Shown here: one piece after another, positions 30,658 through 39,849 of the stretch
How the letters are laid out: each line of letters begins with the position of its first letter
Position numbering within the stretch: the stretch's first letter is position 1
From: Neomicrococcus aestuarii
Lineage (GTDB): Bacteria; Actinomycetota; Actinomycetes; Actinomycetales; Micrococcaceae
NCBI RefSeq assembly: GCF_014201135.1
Contig: NZ_JACHDR010000001.1
Coordinates: forward strand, 2,418,001 to 2,482,000
Direction: 5' to 3'
DNA: 64,000 nucleotides
Notes under the pieces: generated by a model
What the model was told of the DNA's origin: nothing
Database searches by the model: none
What the model saw: the letters and a program-made list of their open reading frames with translations, nothing else
Translations under genes and position numbers: made by a program

Positions 30658-31506
30658 GTGCTCCGAACTGCCCTCAAACTCAACTGGATACTCTCCTTGG
30701 TGCTTGCGCTGGCAGTGGCCACAGGCTTTGTGCTGTTGAGCCAATGGCAGTTTGAACGATCAAGCGAATCCGCACCGCCAGCTCCCACCACCACGGAAAA
30801 CGCCGTCCCATTGACGCAACATTTCGTTCCGAATCAAGAGATGTTCGGCACAGTCGCCGATCAGATCGTGGAGTTCACCGGCGAGATTGTCCCTGATTCC
30901 ACGTTCTTGGTGAAGGATCGCCTCAATGAGGGCGTCAAAGGTTATTGGGTGGTCTCCGCGATTGCCGTCGATGGCGCTCCAGAGAACGCCGTAATGCCCG
31001 TAGTTCGTGGGTGGACCGCCACCAATGATTGGCTCGACAAGACCGCAGATCCGGAACCCGCTGGTCAGATCACGGTTGAAGGCCGACTGCTCCCGCCGGA
31101 AGCTCCCGTTGACGAGCACCCCGACGTGAACAACATGGGTTCGCTCTCACCGGCTCAGCTCACGAACCAGTGGGACCGCGTGACCTACTCCGGATTCGTG
31201 ACCCAGAACAATTCGACTGTCGCGGGACTCACTCCCGCCATCGTTGATCCGCAGCCTCAAGAGACGCCCATCAACTGGCTCAACATCTTCTACGGCTTCG
31301 AATGGGTAGTCTTCGCCGGCTTCGCTATTTTCATGTGGTGGCGCCTCGTCGCCGACGACTACCGCCGTCAGCAAGAGGACGAGGCCGATCTAGCAGAATG
31401 GCAGGCCCAGCAAGAGCGTCTAGCCCAGCCGGATAACCAGTTGCACGGCGATGATCAACACGCGGATCGTGAACCAACCCCACACAGCCCCTCGGCAAAG
31501 GAATAA
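30658..31506 (+). CDS. SURF1-family cytochrome oxidase assembly protein
   Basis: Helps heme insertion into cytochrome c oxidase. It has two membrane segments, near residues 9-29 and 205-224, flanking an external domain. The GYWVVSAI segment, the DPEPAGQITVEGRLLPPE segment and the late INWLNIFYGFEWVVFAGFAI helix are SURF1-type. The GTG start lies 9 bp after glpD. The C-terminal tail past 230 is acidic and Gln-rich with no conserved feature. A respiratory role fits co-transcription with glpD. Confidence 0.85.
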   Translation: MLRTALKLNWILSLVLALAVATGFVLLSQWQFERSSESAPPAPTTTENAVPLTQHFVPNQEMFGTVADQIVEFTGEIVPDSTFLVKDRLNEGVKGYWVVSAIAVDGAPENAVMPVVRGWTATNDWLDKTADPEPAGQITVEGRLLPPEAPVDEHPDVNNMGSLSPAQLTNQWDRVTYSGFVTQNNSTVAGLTPAIVDPQPQETPINWLNIFYGFEWVVFAGFAIFMWWRLVADDYRRQQEDEADLAEWQAQQERLAQPDNQLHGDDQHADREPTPHSPSAKE

Positions 31507-31510
31507 TGCA

Positions 31511-31972
31511 GTGACCCAGAACGTCCCGCCTCGCAAGCGCCGGTTCGCCGGAACGAAGGCTCAGATCTCCTCAGCAGCCAGTTTCTACAAGGTGCTCGCT
31601 TACGCGACCGGTGTGATGCTGCTGCTCGTGGTGGTTGAGATGGTGGCCAAGTACGGTTTCGGTACGGAAATTGTCGCCGGCGCCACTTTGGCGGATGGTT
31701 CCACTTCCGTTCTGGGATTCCTGCACGACGGCGACTACACCGGAGGTTTCAACCTGTCCACGGCCGTACTCATTGTCCACGGCTGGATGTATGTTCTTTA
31801 CCTCATTGCAGACTTCCGTTTGTGGTCCCTCATGCGTTGGCCGTTTAGCCGTTTCATTACGATTGCGCTCGGTGGCGTGGTTCCACTGTTGTCCTTCATC
31901 ATGGAAACCAAGGTTCACAAGGAAGTTGAGCGCGAGCTCGCTGCCAACCCGGAAGCTCTGCTGCGTTACTAG
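31511..31972 (+). CDS. DUF3817 domain membrane protein
   Basis: Small integral membrane protein, 153 aa, with three hydrophobic segments near residues 27-47, 83-103 and 115-135. VLIVHGWMYVLYLIADF near residue 83 is the conserved centre of DUF3817. I chose GTG 31511, which follows AAAGGA and leaves 4 bp after the SURF1 stop; a longer frame overlaps SURF1. Function unknown. In actinobacteria such genes often sit before guaA, as here, with 72 bp between. Confidence 0.82.
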   Translation: MTQNVPPRKRRFAGTKAQISSAASFYKVLAYATGVMLLLVVVEMVAKYGFGTEIVAGATLADGSTSVLGFLHDGDYTGGFNLSTAVLIVHGWMYVLYLIADFRLWSLMRWPFSRFITIALGGVVPLLSFIMETKVHKEVERELAANPEALLRY

Positions 31973-32044
31973 CAGCGGGCACCATCCCACGTTTTCTCCA
32001 TCACTCGGCACCACAAGGTGGCATAGAAAAGATAGGCTGTAGCG

Positions 32045-33676
32045 GTGACATCGCAGGCATCTGAACAGGATCCGGCCCTGAATAGCTCGGAAAACTCGGC
32101 AGCGACCCCGGACGCGCGCCCTGTCATCGTTGTTGATTACGGTGCACAGTACGCGCAGCTGATCGCTCGCCGTGTCCGCGAAGCGAACATCTACTCTGAG
32201 ATTGTTCCTCATACCCACTCCACGGCCCAGATTCTGGCTAAGAATCCAGCCGCGATCATCCTCTCCGGCGGACCGTCTTCGGTGTACGCCGAGGGAGCTC
32301 CTAGCGTGGGCGCTGACCTCTTTGAAGCAGGAGTTCCTGTCCTCGGTATTTGCTATGGCTTCCAGGCTATGGCGAAGGCTTTGGGTGGAACTGTTGCAAA
32401 GACTGGTCTGCGCGAATACGGCGCTACGGATGCCACCTCTGAGGGTGGAAGCCGTTCGGTACTGGCTGGTTTGCCAGAGGTGCAGAACGTCTGGATGAGC
32501 CACGGCGACTCCGTGTCTGAGGCTCCCGAAGGCTTCGAGGTTCTTGCCACCACGGCAGGCGCCCCAGTTGCTGCATTCGCTGACGCTGAGCGCAAGCTCT
32601 ACGGCGTGCAGTGGCACCCAGAGGTGAAGCACTCGGACTACGGACAGCGTGTGATCGAGAACTTCCTTAAAAACGAGGCAGGCCTTGAGCCCGTGTGGAC
32701 CGCCGGCAACATTGTTGAAGAGCAAGTCGCCAAGATCCGCGAACAGATCGGCGAGAACGGTCGAGCCATTTGTGGTTTGTCCGGCGGCGTTGACTCTGCC
32801 GTTGCTGCCGCAATCGTGCAGCGCGCCATCGGCGATCGCCTCACCTGTGTGTTCGTGAACCACGGCCTGCTCCGTCAGGACGAGGCTGAGCAGGTGGAGC
32901 GCGACTTCGTGGCTTCCACCGGTGCAAAGCTTTACGTTGCGAACGAGCAAGAGCGCTTCTTGAGCGCGCTGGCTGGCGTCACGGATCCCGAAGAAAAACG
33001 CAAGATCATTGGCCGCGAGTTCATTCGCGCGTTTGAGGCTGCAGAGGCTGCTGTCTTGAACGACGCCGCAGCCAGCGGTGGGAAGGTCGGTTTCTTGGTA
33101 CAGGGCACCCTTTACCCGGACGTGGTTGAGTCCGGTGGAGGCGAAGGCGCCGCCAATATCAAGAGCCACCACAACGTGGGCGGTCTTCCCGAGGATCTCG
33201 AGTTCGCGCTCGTTGAACCCCTGCGCACCTTGTTCAAGGACGAAGTTCGCGCCGTTGGCGCAGAGCTGGGCTTGCCAAGCGAAATTGTGCAGCGTCAACC
33301 GTTCCCAGGACCAGGCCTCGGTATCCGCATCATCGGTGAAGTTACCGAAGAGCGACTCGAAACCCTGCGTGCAGCGGACGCGATTGCTCGCGCCGAGCTG
33401 ACCGCAGCAGGCTTGGATCAAGAAGTCTGGCAGATGCCTGTTGTGCTTTTGGCAGACGTTCGCTCCGTGGGTGTTCAAGGCGATGGCCGTACCTACGGTC
33501 ACCCGATTGTCTTGCGCCCCGTCTCCAGTGAAGACGCCATGACGGCCGACTGGTCACGACTTCCGTACGATCTGTTGGCTCGCATCTCCAACCGCATCAC
33601 GAACGAAGTCGACGGAGTGAACCGTGTGGTTCTCGACGTCACCAGCAAGCCACCAGGAACCATCGAATGGGAGTAG
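32045..33676 (+). CDS. guaA: GMP synthase (glutamine-hydrolysing)
   Basis: Aminates XMP to GMP. The class I glutaminase domain (about 20-215) has the nucleophile Cys in [12 protein letters not shown] near residue 103 and the HPEV histidine near 193. The ATP-pyrophosphatase P-loop [12 protein letters not shown] is near 246, and the C-terminal dimer domain ends with the typical PPGTIEWE. At 543 aa it is a full-length enzyme. The 3' end of guaA is a known integration site in some bacteria, but I see no duplicated guaA end here. Confidence 0.97.
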   Translation: MTSQASEQDPALNSSENSAATPDARPVIVVDYGAQYAQLIARRVREANIYSEIVPHTHSTAQILAKNPAAIILSGGPSSVYAEGAPSVGADLFEAGVPVLGICYGFQAMAKALGGTVAKTGLREYGATDATSEGGSRSVLAGLPEVQNVWMSHGDSVSEAPEGFEVLATTAGAPVAAFADAERKLYGVQWHPEVKHSDYGQRVIENFLKNEAGLEPVWTAGNIVEEQVAKIREQIGENGRAICGLSGGVDSAVAAAIVQRAIGDRLTCVFVNHGLLRQDEAEQVERDFVASTGAKLYVANEQERFLSALAGVTDPEEKRKIIGREFIRAFEAAEAAVLNDAAASGGKVGFLVQGTLYPDVVESGGGEGAANIKSHHNVGGLPEDLEFALVEPLRTLFKDEVRAVGAELGLPSEIVQRQPFPGPGLGIRIIGEVTEERLETLRAADAIARAELTAAGLDQEVWQMPVVLLADVRSVGVQGDGRTYGHPIVLRPVSSEDAMTADWSRLPYDLLARISNRITNEVDGVNRVVLDVTSKPPGTIEWE

Positions 33677-33749
33677 GTCGTTGACCTCCCCGCAAACCTT
33701 CAGGCAGTAGTTGAGAGTACCCGGTAGTGGTGTTTCACTCAGGTCTGAA

Positions 33750-33804
33750 CCGCGGCGACTCGGCTAACGTGGAAGTGAAAACTTCTGCGGCCGAGTCGCC
33801 GCGG
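33750..33804. promoter_or_regulatory. Long perfect hairpin in the 5' region of the DUF4011 gene
   Basis: CCGCGGCGACTCGGC (33750-33764) and GCCGAGTCGCCGCGG (33790-33804) pair perfectly over 15 bp. Inside lies GAAGT-GAAA-ACTTC, a second stem capped by a GNRA tetraloop. No T tract follows on either strand, so it is not a standard terminator. It lies 59 bp before the start codon of the next gene and could act on its mRNA, or cap the guaA transcript. Confidence 0.55.
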
Positions 33805-33863
33805 CATTTAAGGCGAATTGCGCGCATCGCCGATTTGAGTTGACTGAGAGAGGACGCTGATCC

Positions 33864-36800
33864 GTGACTACAACAGATTCACACCAGGACGTGTTTTCGT
33901 CGTGGATGAAATCTTTGGGCACGGGGGCGGGAACCGATACGCTCATCCGTTTCGCTGGCTCAAAGTCCAACAGCATTGACCTGACGCACGCCCATCCCTC
34001 GGGCCTCTCGCAGTTCTTGATGGGTCGCAAGACGCGACTGTCCATGTTGCTACGTGACCGCGAAACGTATCTCGAAGCGGCCACTGTAGCAGCGCACCTC
34101 GTAGCGAAGATCAGCGAGCTCAGCGAAGACCGCGGAATCGACGTTGGCTATGTTGCCGCTGGCGTGACGTCGTGGCGGGCCATCGTCAACGGTCGCAGCG
34201 AGCAGTTCGGTGCACCAGTCATGCTGGGCAAAATCACGTTGGTTCGTCGCGAAGAAGATGACGACTACGACGTTCAGATCACCGAACGCGCAAGCGCCAA
34301 CCCGGCACTGTTGCGACACTTGGCTCGCGAGCTCGACGTCCACTTGTCCGCTCAGCAGCTCAACGCGTCCGCTTACACCACGGCCCGTTTCGACCCCCAC
34401 GCAGCGCTGGCTGTGGTTCGCCGCGAAACCACCGAGCTACCTGGCTTCTATGCCCAGGACCAGATTCTGATCTCCACCTTTGCGGATTTGGTTGACCCCG
34501 CAGATCCAGACCACGTGGACCCCACGCACCCTGTGATCGGCCGCCTCATCGCAGCCCATGCGCAAGAACTCGAGGGGGATTCGGCACCGCTGCTGGGAGC
34601 CTCCGTCGCCGCACCTGAATCTACGGATCCTGCAGATGCGAACACTCCCGCCTCAAACGACCCCGAAGTTACGGAAGTAGCCAGCGAGACCGCAGCTGCG
34701 TCGTCGTCCTTTGAATTCCCGGAACCGCAGGTGGAGCACCCCTCTTCCGATGAGCGGCACCCCGCGGATGAATTCCTGGTGCTCGATGCTGACGCAAGCC
34801 AGCAGCACGTCCTGGATTATGTTGCCGCCGGTGAATCCATTGTGGTCAATGCGGCTGCCGGCGCCGGTCAGACACAGACCGCTGTCAACGCCGTGGCGCA
34901 ATTGGTGCGTGACGGTAAGCGCGTGCTGGTGGTGGCCGAGCGCAAGAACACCGCGCGTGGCTTTGTAGAGCGCCTCGAATCCCTCAAGCTCGATTCGATT
35001 GCCGCCCACCTCACGCCTCAGTTTGGGGTCGAAGAACTTCGCACCAAACTCACTCAAGCCATTCTGCGTAACGAGCGAGCCACCGAGCCAAAGCTCGAAA
35101 AGCTCCACGAGACTCTCGTGGCGCACCGCCACGCCTTAGTGGATCATGTGGCCTCCCTCCACACGGTTCGTGAGCGCTGGCAGTGCTCGCCGTACCAGGC
35201 CATGCAAGAACTTGCGGCCCTCACGGCATTGAATCCAGCCCCGGCAACGGAAGTGCAACTCAAGCGTTCAGTTCTGGACACGTTGCTGGAGCGGACCGAT
35301 GTTGCCGCGAAGCTAGAACGAGCCGCTGAGCTGGGCTCCTTCTCTCGCACTGCCGCAGATAAGCCGTGGTACGGCGCTAAGGTGCGTAACCGCCAGTCGG
35401 CAGAGGCCGCGCTGGAACTCGTCGAGAGCCTCAAGAAGGACTTCGATCCGCTCAAGGACCGTCTTGCCAGGACGGCCGAGCAATCCCAGATTCGCCCCGG
35501 CAACACGTTTGAGCAGTGGCGCGAACAGCTCGACATGCTCATCACCGTGCGTGGCTCACTGGACAAGTTTGAGCCGGATATCTTTGACCACTCGGTGGAA
35601 GACCTCATCGCGGCAACCAGCACGTCCGCCTGGCGCCGTGCTAACAAGGTGGAGATGAGCTCCATGACGCGCTCGCGCTTGCGCCGCGTCGCCAAGGAAT
35701 TCGTGCGTCCGGGTGTTCACCTCACGGACCTGCACGAAGCACTCATCGACGTTCAAGTACAGCGCGAGCGGTGGCAGAAGTACGCCACCAGCCAGCGCCA
35801 CCCGTCCGTGCCGTTGGGGCTGGGCGAACTCAAGCGCGAGTTTGAGTCTGTGGCAGAGCGACTCCAGAAGCTTGCCGAACTGCTGCCGGATCAGCAGTCC
35901 ATGAACGTTGAACAGCAAAGCATCGAGGACCTGAGTAAACGACTCAAGGACTTGGCCGCTGATACGGACACCTTGCGCATCTTGCCAGAGCGCAACATCC
36001 TTGAAGACCAGCTCAAGGAGCGCGGACTCTCCGAGTTCGTCGATGACTTGCGCACTCGCGAAGTTCGCGCTGATCTGGTCAAGGACGAGCTCAACCTGGC
36101 ATGGTGGCGCTCCGCCCTGGTAGCCATGATCAGCGGCGACGATTTCTTGGCCATGTCAGACGGCAACATGCTGCGCAAGATCGAAGCCGAGTACCGCTTG
36201 GCAGATGCCGCTCATGTGCACTCCGGTGCGGATCGCTTGCGCTGGAGCCTTGCCAAGAACTGGCGAGACGCCCTCGCAGACCACCGCGCGGCTTCGCGCG
36301 ATCTGCGCACCATGATCAAGATCGGGGACCCCACCCTCGATCAGTTCGCCGCGCTACCCACTGCCTTGGTGAATTCGATGGTTCCTGTGTTGGTGGGTTC
36401 GCCACTGCACTTGGCTTCGCACATTCCATCCACCATGGTCTTTGACGCCGTTATCCTTCTGGACGCATACTCGCTGTCCTTGCGCTCGGCAATCGGCGTG
36501 ATCTCTAAGTCATCCCAGGTCATCGCGTTCGGCGACAAGATGCTAGGCGCACCTCGCGGCTTCGAAGTATCTGTGGACCCCACGGCAACGAGCCGCGAAC
36601 CAGACGAACCGCGCAGCGCCTTGCAACAGCTGAGCACCGTGTTGCCTACGTGCTCGCTGGAGAAGGTATACCGCGGCGTTGACGAGCGCCTCACCGCCTT
36701 GCTGAGCGAGTGGTACTACAACTCTGAGTTGGAACGTCTGCCTGGTTCTCGCGCCTTCTCTGGTGCGTTCCCAAGCCTGTCCGCGGAGTATGTCCAGGAC

Positions 36801-37970
36801 GGCACCGGCGTGCCGAGCATCCCCACCCAGCCAGTTGAGTCCACGATCGCCGAAGTGAACCGCGTAGTGGACTTGGTGTTCGCGCACATTCGCCGCCGTC
36901 CGCAGCACACGCTTGCCGTGGTGGCCGGTAACGAGGCGCATGCCCGCAAGATCGCCGAAGCAATTCGCATCCAGCTGCCGAACTACCGTTGGGCCAGCGA
37001 ATTCTTCAAGTCCCAGCAGGAGCCATTCGTCGTCACGAGCGTTCAGCGTGCACATTCTGTAGAACGTGACGCCGTGATCTTCGCTCTTGGTTTCGCACGC
37101 AATACCCATGGCAAGGTCTCCCACCAATTTGGTTTGCTCAGCGAGCCGCAGGGCGACGAATACCTGGTCAGCGCCCTGACACGCCCACGAGTGTCACTTC
37201 AGCTGGTCTCCTCCCTGCGTAAGGGGGACGTGGACTGGGATCGTTTGAGCTCCGCTCCGCGCTTCTTCTTGACGCTCATGGGACGTTTGCTTGACGGTGA
37301 ATCCGGTTTCAAGGGCGAGGGCCAAGCAATTGAGGACCCGTTGGTGCGGGATCTCAAGGAGCGTTTGGAAATGTTGGGCGCTCGCGTTCAGCAGTCCTAC
37401 CGAGGTGTGCTGGATATGGCCGTGGCGTCGCGCGACGCCGAAGTGGCCAAGGGTCAGCACCCGCTAGCCGTGGTGTCCGACGGTACCCAGAGCTACCGCT
37501 CGTTGAGCGTGCGCGAACGCAGCCGCCTTCGACCGCAGCGCCTCGAAACAATGGGCTGGCGCTACATTCCGTTGTGGACCATTGACGTCTTCAGCGATCC
37601 AGAGACCGTATCGCAACGACTGGGCGAGTACCTGGGCCTGTTCACGGCATCGGAACCAACTCCGTCGACTTCTCAGGAGGACAGCGTGGCACCAGACCAA
37701 CAAGCAGCTGCAGCTGGCAACGTCGAAGCGTCGGACGCTGTTGTACCGGATTCCGGCACCGCGCAGGAAGACGCTGCGCAGCAATCGGATTCGGAGCCAA
37801 TGAACGTCACGGTAGTCCCACCGAAGCCGACCACTATCAAGGACATTCCTCCGGCGAGTGCGGTACTTCCGCGCGTTGCTAAGGAAGATGATCCTCGAGC
37901 GTGGGGCGATCGCGAAGACTCGAACCATGACCAGTGGCTCAAGGAGCAGCGTCCTCCGCATTGGGGCTAA
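33864..37970 (+). CDS. DUF4011 / SF1-helicase-like / MTES_1575-nuclease-like protein with degenerate active sites
   Basis: Very large protein, 1368 aa. Residues about 10-130 resemble DUF4011 (SIDLTHAHPSGLSQFLMGRK, then YVAAGVTSW). A superfamily 1 helicase core follows: Walker A region AAAGAGQTQT with Gln336 where Lys is expected, motif II region VILLDAYS with Ala868 where Glu is expected, and a late FGLLSEPQGDEYLVSALTRPR segment. A long coiled, charged region (about 430-760) splits the core. Residues about 1165-1265 resemble the MTES_1575 nuclease fold, but the usual E-C-D reads V-S-D at 1204-1206. The low-complexity acidic tail ends the protein. The frame is intact over 4.1 kb, so it is kept by selection despite losing obvious catalysis. 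Function unknown; the 3' end overlaps the convergent SAF gene by 32 bp. Confidence 0.75.
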   Translation: MTTTDSHQDVFSSWMKSLGTGAGTDTLIRFAGSKSNSIDLTHAHPSGLSQFLMGRKTRLSMLLRDRETYLEAATVAAHLVAKISELSEDRGIDVGYVAAGVTSWRAIVNGRSEQFGAPVMLGKITLVRREEDDDYDVQITERASANPALLRHLARELDVHLSAQQLNASAYTTARFDPHAALAVVRRETTELPGFYAQDQILISTFADLVDPADPDHVDPTHPVIGRLIAAHAQELEGDSAPLLGASVAAPESTDPADANTPASNDPEVTEVASETAAASSSFEFPEPQVEHPSSDERHPADEFLVLDADASQQHVLDYVAAGESIVVNAAAGAGQTQTAVNAVAQLVRDGKRVLVVAERKNTARGFVERLESLKLDSIAAHLTPQFGVEELRTKLTQAILRNERATEPKLEKLHETLVAHRHALVDHVASLHTVRERWQCSPYQAMQELAALTALNPAPATEVQLKRSVLDTLLERTDVAAKLERAAELGSFSRTAADKPWYGAKVRNRQSAEAALELVESLKKDFDPLKDRLARTAEQSQIRPGNTFEQWREQLDMLITVRGSLDKFEPDIFDHSVEDLIAATSTSAWRRANKVEMSSMTRSRLRRVAKEFVRPGVHLTDLHEALIDVQVQRERWQKYATSQRHPSVPLGLGELKREFESVAERLQKLAELLPDQQSMNVEQQSIEDLSKRLKDLAADTDTLRILPERNILEDQLKERGLSEFVDDLRTREVRADLVKDELNLAWWRSALVAMISGDDFLAMSDGNMLRKIEAEYRLADAAHVHSGADRLRWSLAKNWRDALADHRAASRDLRTMIKIGDPTLDQFAALPTALVNSMVPVLVGSPLHLASHIPSTMVFDAVILLDAYSLSLRSAIGVISKSSQVIAFGDKMLGAPRGFEVSVDPTATSREPDEPRSALQQLSTVLPTCSLEKVYRGVDERLTALLSEWYYNSELERLPGSRAFSGAFPSLSAEYVQDGTGVPSIPTQPVESTIAEVNRVVDLVFAHIRRRPQHTLAVVAGNEAHARKIAEAIRIQLPNYRWASEFFKSQQEPFVVTSVQRAHSVERDAVIFALGFARNTHGKVSHQFGLLSEPQGDEYLVSALTRPRVSLQLVSSLRKGDVDWDRLSSAPRFFLTLMGRLLDGESGFKGEGQAIEDPLVRDLKERLEMLGARVQQSYRGVLDMAVASRDAEVAKGQHPLAVVSDGTQSYRSLSVRERSRLRPQRLETMGWRYIPLWTIDVFSDPETVSQRLGEYLGLFTASEPTPSTSQEDSVAPDQQAAAAGNVEASDAVVPDSGTAQEDAAQQSDSEPMNVTVVPPKPTTIKDIPPASAVLPRVAKEDDPRAWGDREDSNHDQWLKEQRPPHWG

Positions 37971-38721
37971 TCACGAGGGACACTTTTCCTTCGCTTGTTG
38001 CCCCGGCGAGCTGTGCAGCATCGGCTTCCGGGGCCGCCACAATGATGGTCCCTGGCTGACTGTTGCCACTGGAGAGCCATGAGCTAGAACCTTCTGAGCT
38101 GTCGCCATTCCACAGAACCGTGACGTTGCGTGCAATCACCCGTGACTGCGTGGGTGCCTCGTACCCATTGCCGGTGGTCAGGATGACGTTCACTCTCATG
38201 CCCGGGCGCAGGATTGCTGTTCCTTCCGCATCGGCGGCGCGCACCGGAACGGCAGACGTTCCAGTCGGTGCACCGGTGAGCAGACCCGGTCCCACCAACG
38301 AAGCGGCCGGCACCGGAGCTCCGCGTTCAAGGGGAACCGCGAGCTGCTGTCCCACAACCTCCGTCAGCTCCCGAGTAGAGCTCGGAGGAATAGCATCAGA
38401 CGCCAACTGAACCGTCACCAAGTCACCAGCGGCGAGGTGGTGACCAGCGGGAAGATCCCGCACCGCCGTCAGCACGGACCGGGTGGGTTCAATCCGCGGT
38501 CCAAAGTGCAATAGGGCTAACGCGACAGCAGCGCCGGCCAACAGTGCGGCTAGCGGGCGCCGGTATCGAGCTTTCCACTCCGTCAAGGTACGCCGTTGCC
38601 GCCGCCGTGCAGGCCGGGATGAAGCGGAAACTCTTGGCGGCGCGAGGGTGCTTCGCTCCGACTTGCGGGCTGCCAAGCCGGAGCGGGGGAGTGTTGAGCG
38701 GTGTGGCGTATTCCTATTCAC
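37939..38721 (-). CDS. SAF-domain (CpaB/RcpC-like) membrane protein
   Basis: 260 aa. An Arg-rich cytoplasmic N terminus (1-55) precedes one membrane helix, RPLAALLAGAAVALALLHFG (about 54-73). The external SAF domain starts with the typical VRDLPAGHHLAAGDLVTVQL near residue 86. Proteins like this include the Flp pilus assembly factor CpaB, but no other tad/flp gene is in the window, so a pilus role is only possible. Its stop lies inside the 3' end of the convergent DUF4011 gene. Confidence 0.72.
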   Translation of the reverse strand: MNRNTPHRSTLPRSGLAARKSERSTLAPPRVSASSRPARRRQRRTLTEWKARYRRPLAALLAGAAVALALLHFGPRIEPTRSVLTAVRDLPAGHHLAAGDLVTVQLASDAIPPSSTRELTEVVGQQLAVPLERGAPVPAASLVGPGLLTGAPTGTSAVPVRAADAEGTAILRPGMRVNVILTTGNGYEAPTQSRVIARNVTVLWNGDSSEGSSSWLSSGNSQPGTIIVAAPEADAAQLAGATSEGKVSLVISPNAEDAAP

Positions 38722-38777
38722 CGCTCCAGCACATCACCGCGCATCAAAAACTACAGCGGAAAAGCCTTCGGATGTGG

Positions 38778-38818
38778 AAAAGAAAAACCCACAGACCAGC
38801 AAGAGCCAGTCTGTGGGT
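38778..38818 (-). terminator. Terminator of the fmdB-like gene
   Basis: ACCCACAGAC and GTCTGTGGGT form a perfect 10-bp stem; on the minus strand it is followed by TTTTTCTTTT. It lies about 30 bp past the stop. Confidence 0.85.
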
Positions 38819-38849
38819 GAATCTCACGGGGGTCACGCCCCGAAAGAAC

Positions 38850-39167
38850 TTATGAGGTTGCGCTAGGCGTCGAAGGAGACGCAGGCGAAGACGGTGCTGA
38901 AGGCGTCGAGGTTGTTGTCGAAGCCGAAGACGCAGAATCTCCGCTGGACGGAGTTGCCGGCGCGGCCGGGGCAGAAGAGCTCGTGGAGCTACCGCGAGAG
39001 TCATTGCGGTAGAAGCCGGAACCCTTGAAGACCACTCCGACGCTATTGAACTTCTTGCGCAATCGTCCACCGCATTCGGGGCACACGGTCAACGTGTCCT
39101 CGTCGAATGACTGAACAATATCCATTTCGCGGTCGCAGTCTTTACACGCGTAAGAATAAGTAGGCAT
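38850..39167 (-). CDS. FmdB-family zinc-ribbon protein
   Basis: 105 aa. The N-terminal zinc ribbon has two CxxC pairs: YACKDCDREMD near residue 8 and VCPECGGRLRKKF near 34, then the family's GVVFKGSGFYRND. After residue 58 the protein becomes a Ser/Ala/Pro/Thr tail. FmdB-type ribbons are of unresolved function and often called putative regulators. The 5-FCL gene is 30 bp upstream on the same strand, and the two are probably co-transcribed. Confidence 0.88.
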   Translation of the reverse strand: MPTYSYACKDCDREMDIVQSFDEDTLTVCPECGGRLRKKFNSVGVVFKGSGFYRNDSRGSSTSSSAPAAPATPSSGDSASSASTTTSTPSAPSSPASPSTPSATS

Positions 39168-39197
39168 GAGTCCTCCCAGAAAATAGCCTTTACTATT

Positions 39198-39818
39198 CTA
39201 CCGGTCGAAACGTGTCAACCCTGCCGACGTGAAAACGCCGTCCACGCGCTGATCAAAGGCCTCCACAGGGAACATTCCTGGCGCCACAAGCTCATGATCA
39301 AACACCACCGCGTAAAGCTTCGGGGAAGTAGGAAGCGTTCGTACTTTTTCGAGGAAACGATCGTAGTAGCCGCCACCTTGGCCCATGCGTCCACCGCTCG
39401 TGTCAATGAGCTGGGCAGGAACGAGCATGACGTCCACCCGGCCCATCTCAGTGAAGTCCAGCCGTTCACCCACAGGCTCGTCGATCGGCGCCACGGGCGA
39501 ACGCTCCATCGCGACTCCGGGCGTCCACTCCACAAAACTCATGCGGCGATCGGGCTCTGTCACCGGAACCAGGATCCTGAATCCCTCCGCGTGCATTTCT
39601 TGGAGAAACGGCAGCAACGGCGGCTCAGAACCGTAGGGGAGTACTGCGGTGAATGCCTTGAATTCCGCGTTCGCGCGGAGCCACTCGGCAATGTGAGCGC
39701 TGGTTGCCTGCATTTGCGACTCGCGAACCGGGGCGGTCAGGTTCTTTCGTGCGGCACGGGCCGCGAGACGAAGTTCGTGCTTGTGCTGATCACTCGAGAA
39801 GGAGGCGCTGGTATCCAT
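39198..39818 (-). CDS. 5-formyltetrahydrofolate cyclo-ligase
   Basis: ATP-dependent conversion of 5-formyl-THF to 5,10-methenyl-THF in folate metabolism. HELRLAARAARKNL near the N terminus carries the ATP-binding Arg/Lys, LPYGSEPP lies near residue 62, and the signature GGRMGQGGGYYDRFLEKV near 143 is complete. I chose ATG 39818, with AGGA upstream; an in-frame GTG two codons earlier is possible. At 206 aa the length is usual. Confidence 0.92.
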   Translation of the reverse strand: MDTSASFSSDQHKHELRLAARAARKNLTAPVRESQMQATSAHIAEWLRANAEFKAFTAVLPYGSEPPLLPFLQEMHAEGFRILVPVTEPDRRMSFVEWTPGVAMERSPVAPIDEPVGERLDFTEMGRVDVMLVPAQLIDTSGGRMGQGGGYYDRFLEKVRTLPTSPKLYAVVFDHELVAPGMFPVEAFDQRVDGVFTSAGLTRFDR

Positions 39819-39849
39819 TGCCACATCCTAGACGAGTAGGCTACCGACT

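Noticed and set aside
31571-33502. 643-codon open frame on the minus strand opposite guaA
   Set aside because: It mirrors the codon structure of guaA, has no start context or family resemblance, and such antisense frames are frequent in GC-rich genes.
33660-33864. Integration at the 3' end of guaA
   Set aside because: guaA is a known att site elsewhere, but no duplicated guaA end or recombinase is present and the following gene looks ancestral.
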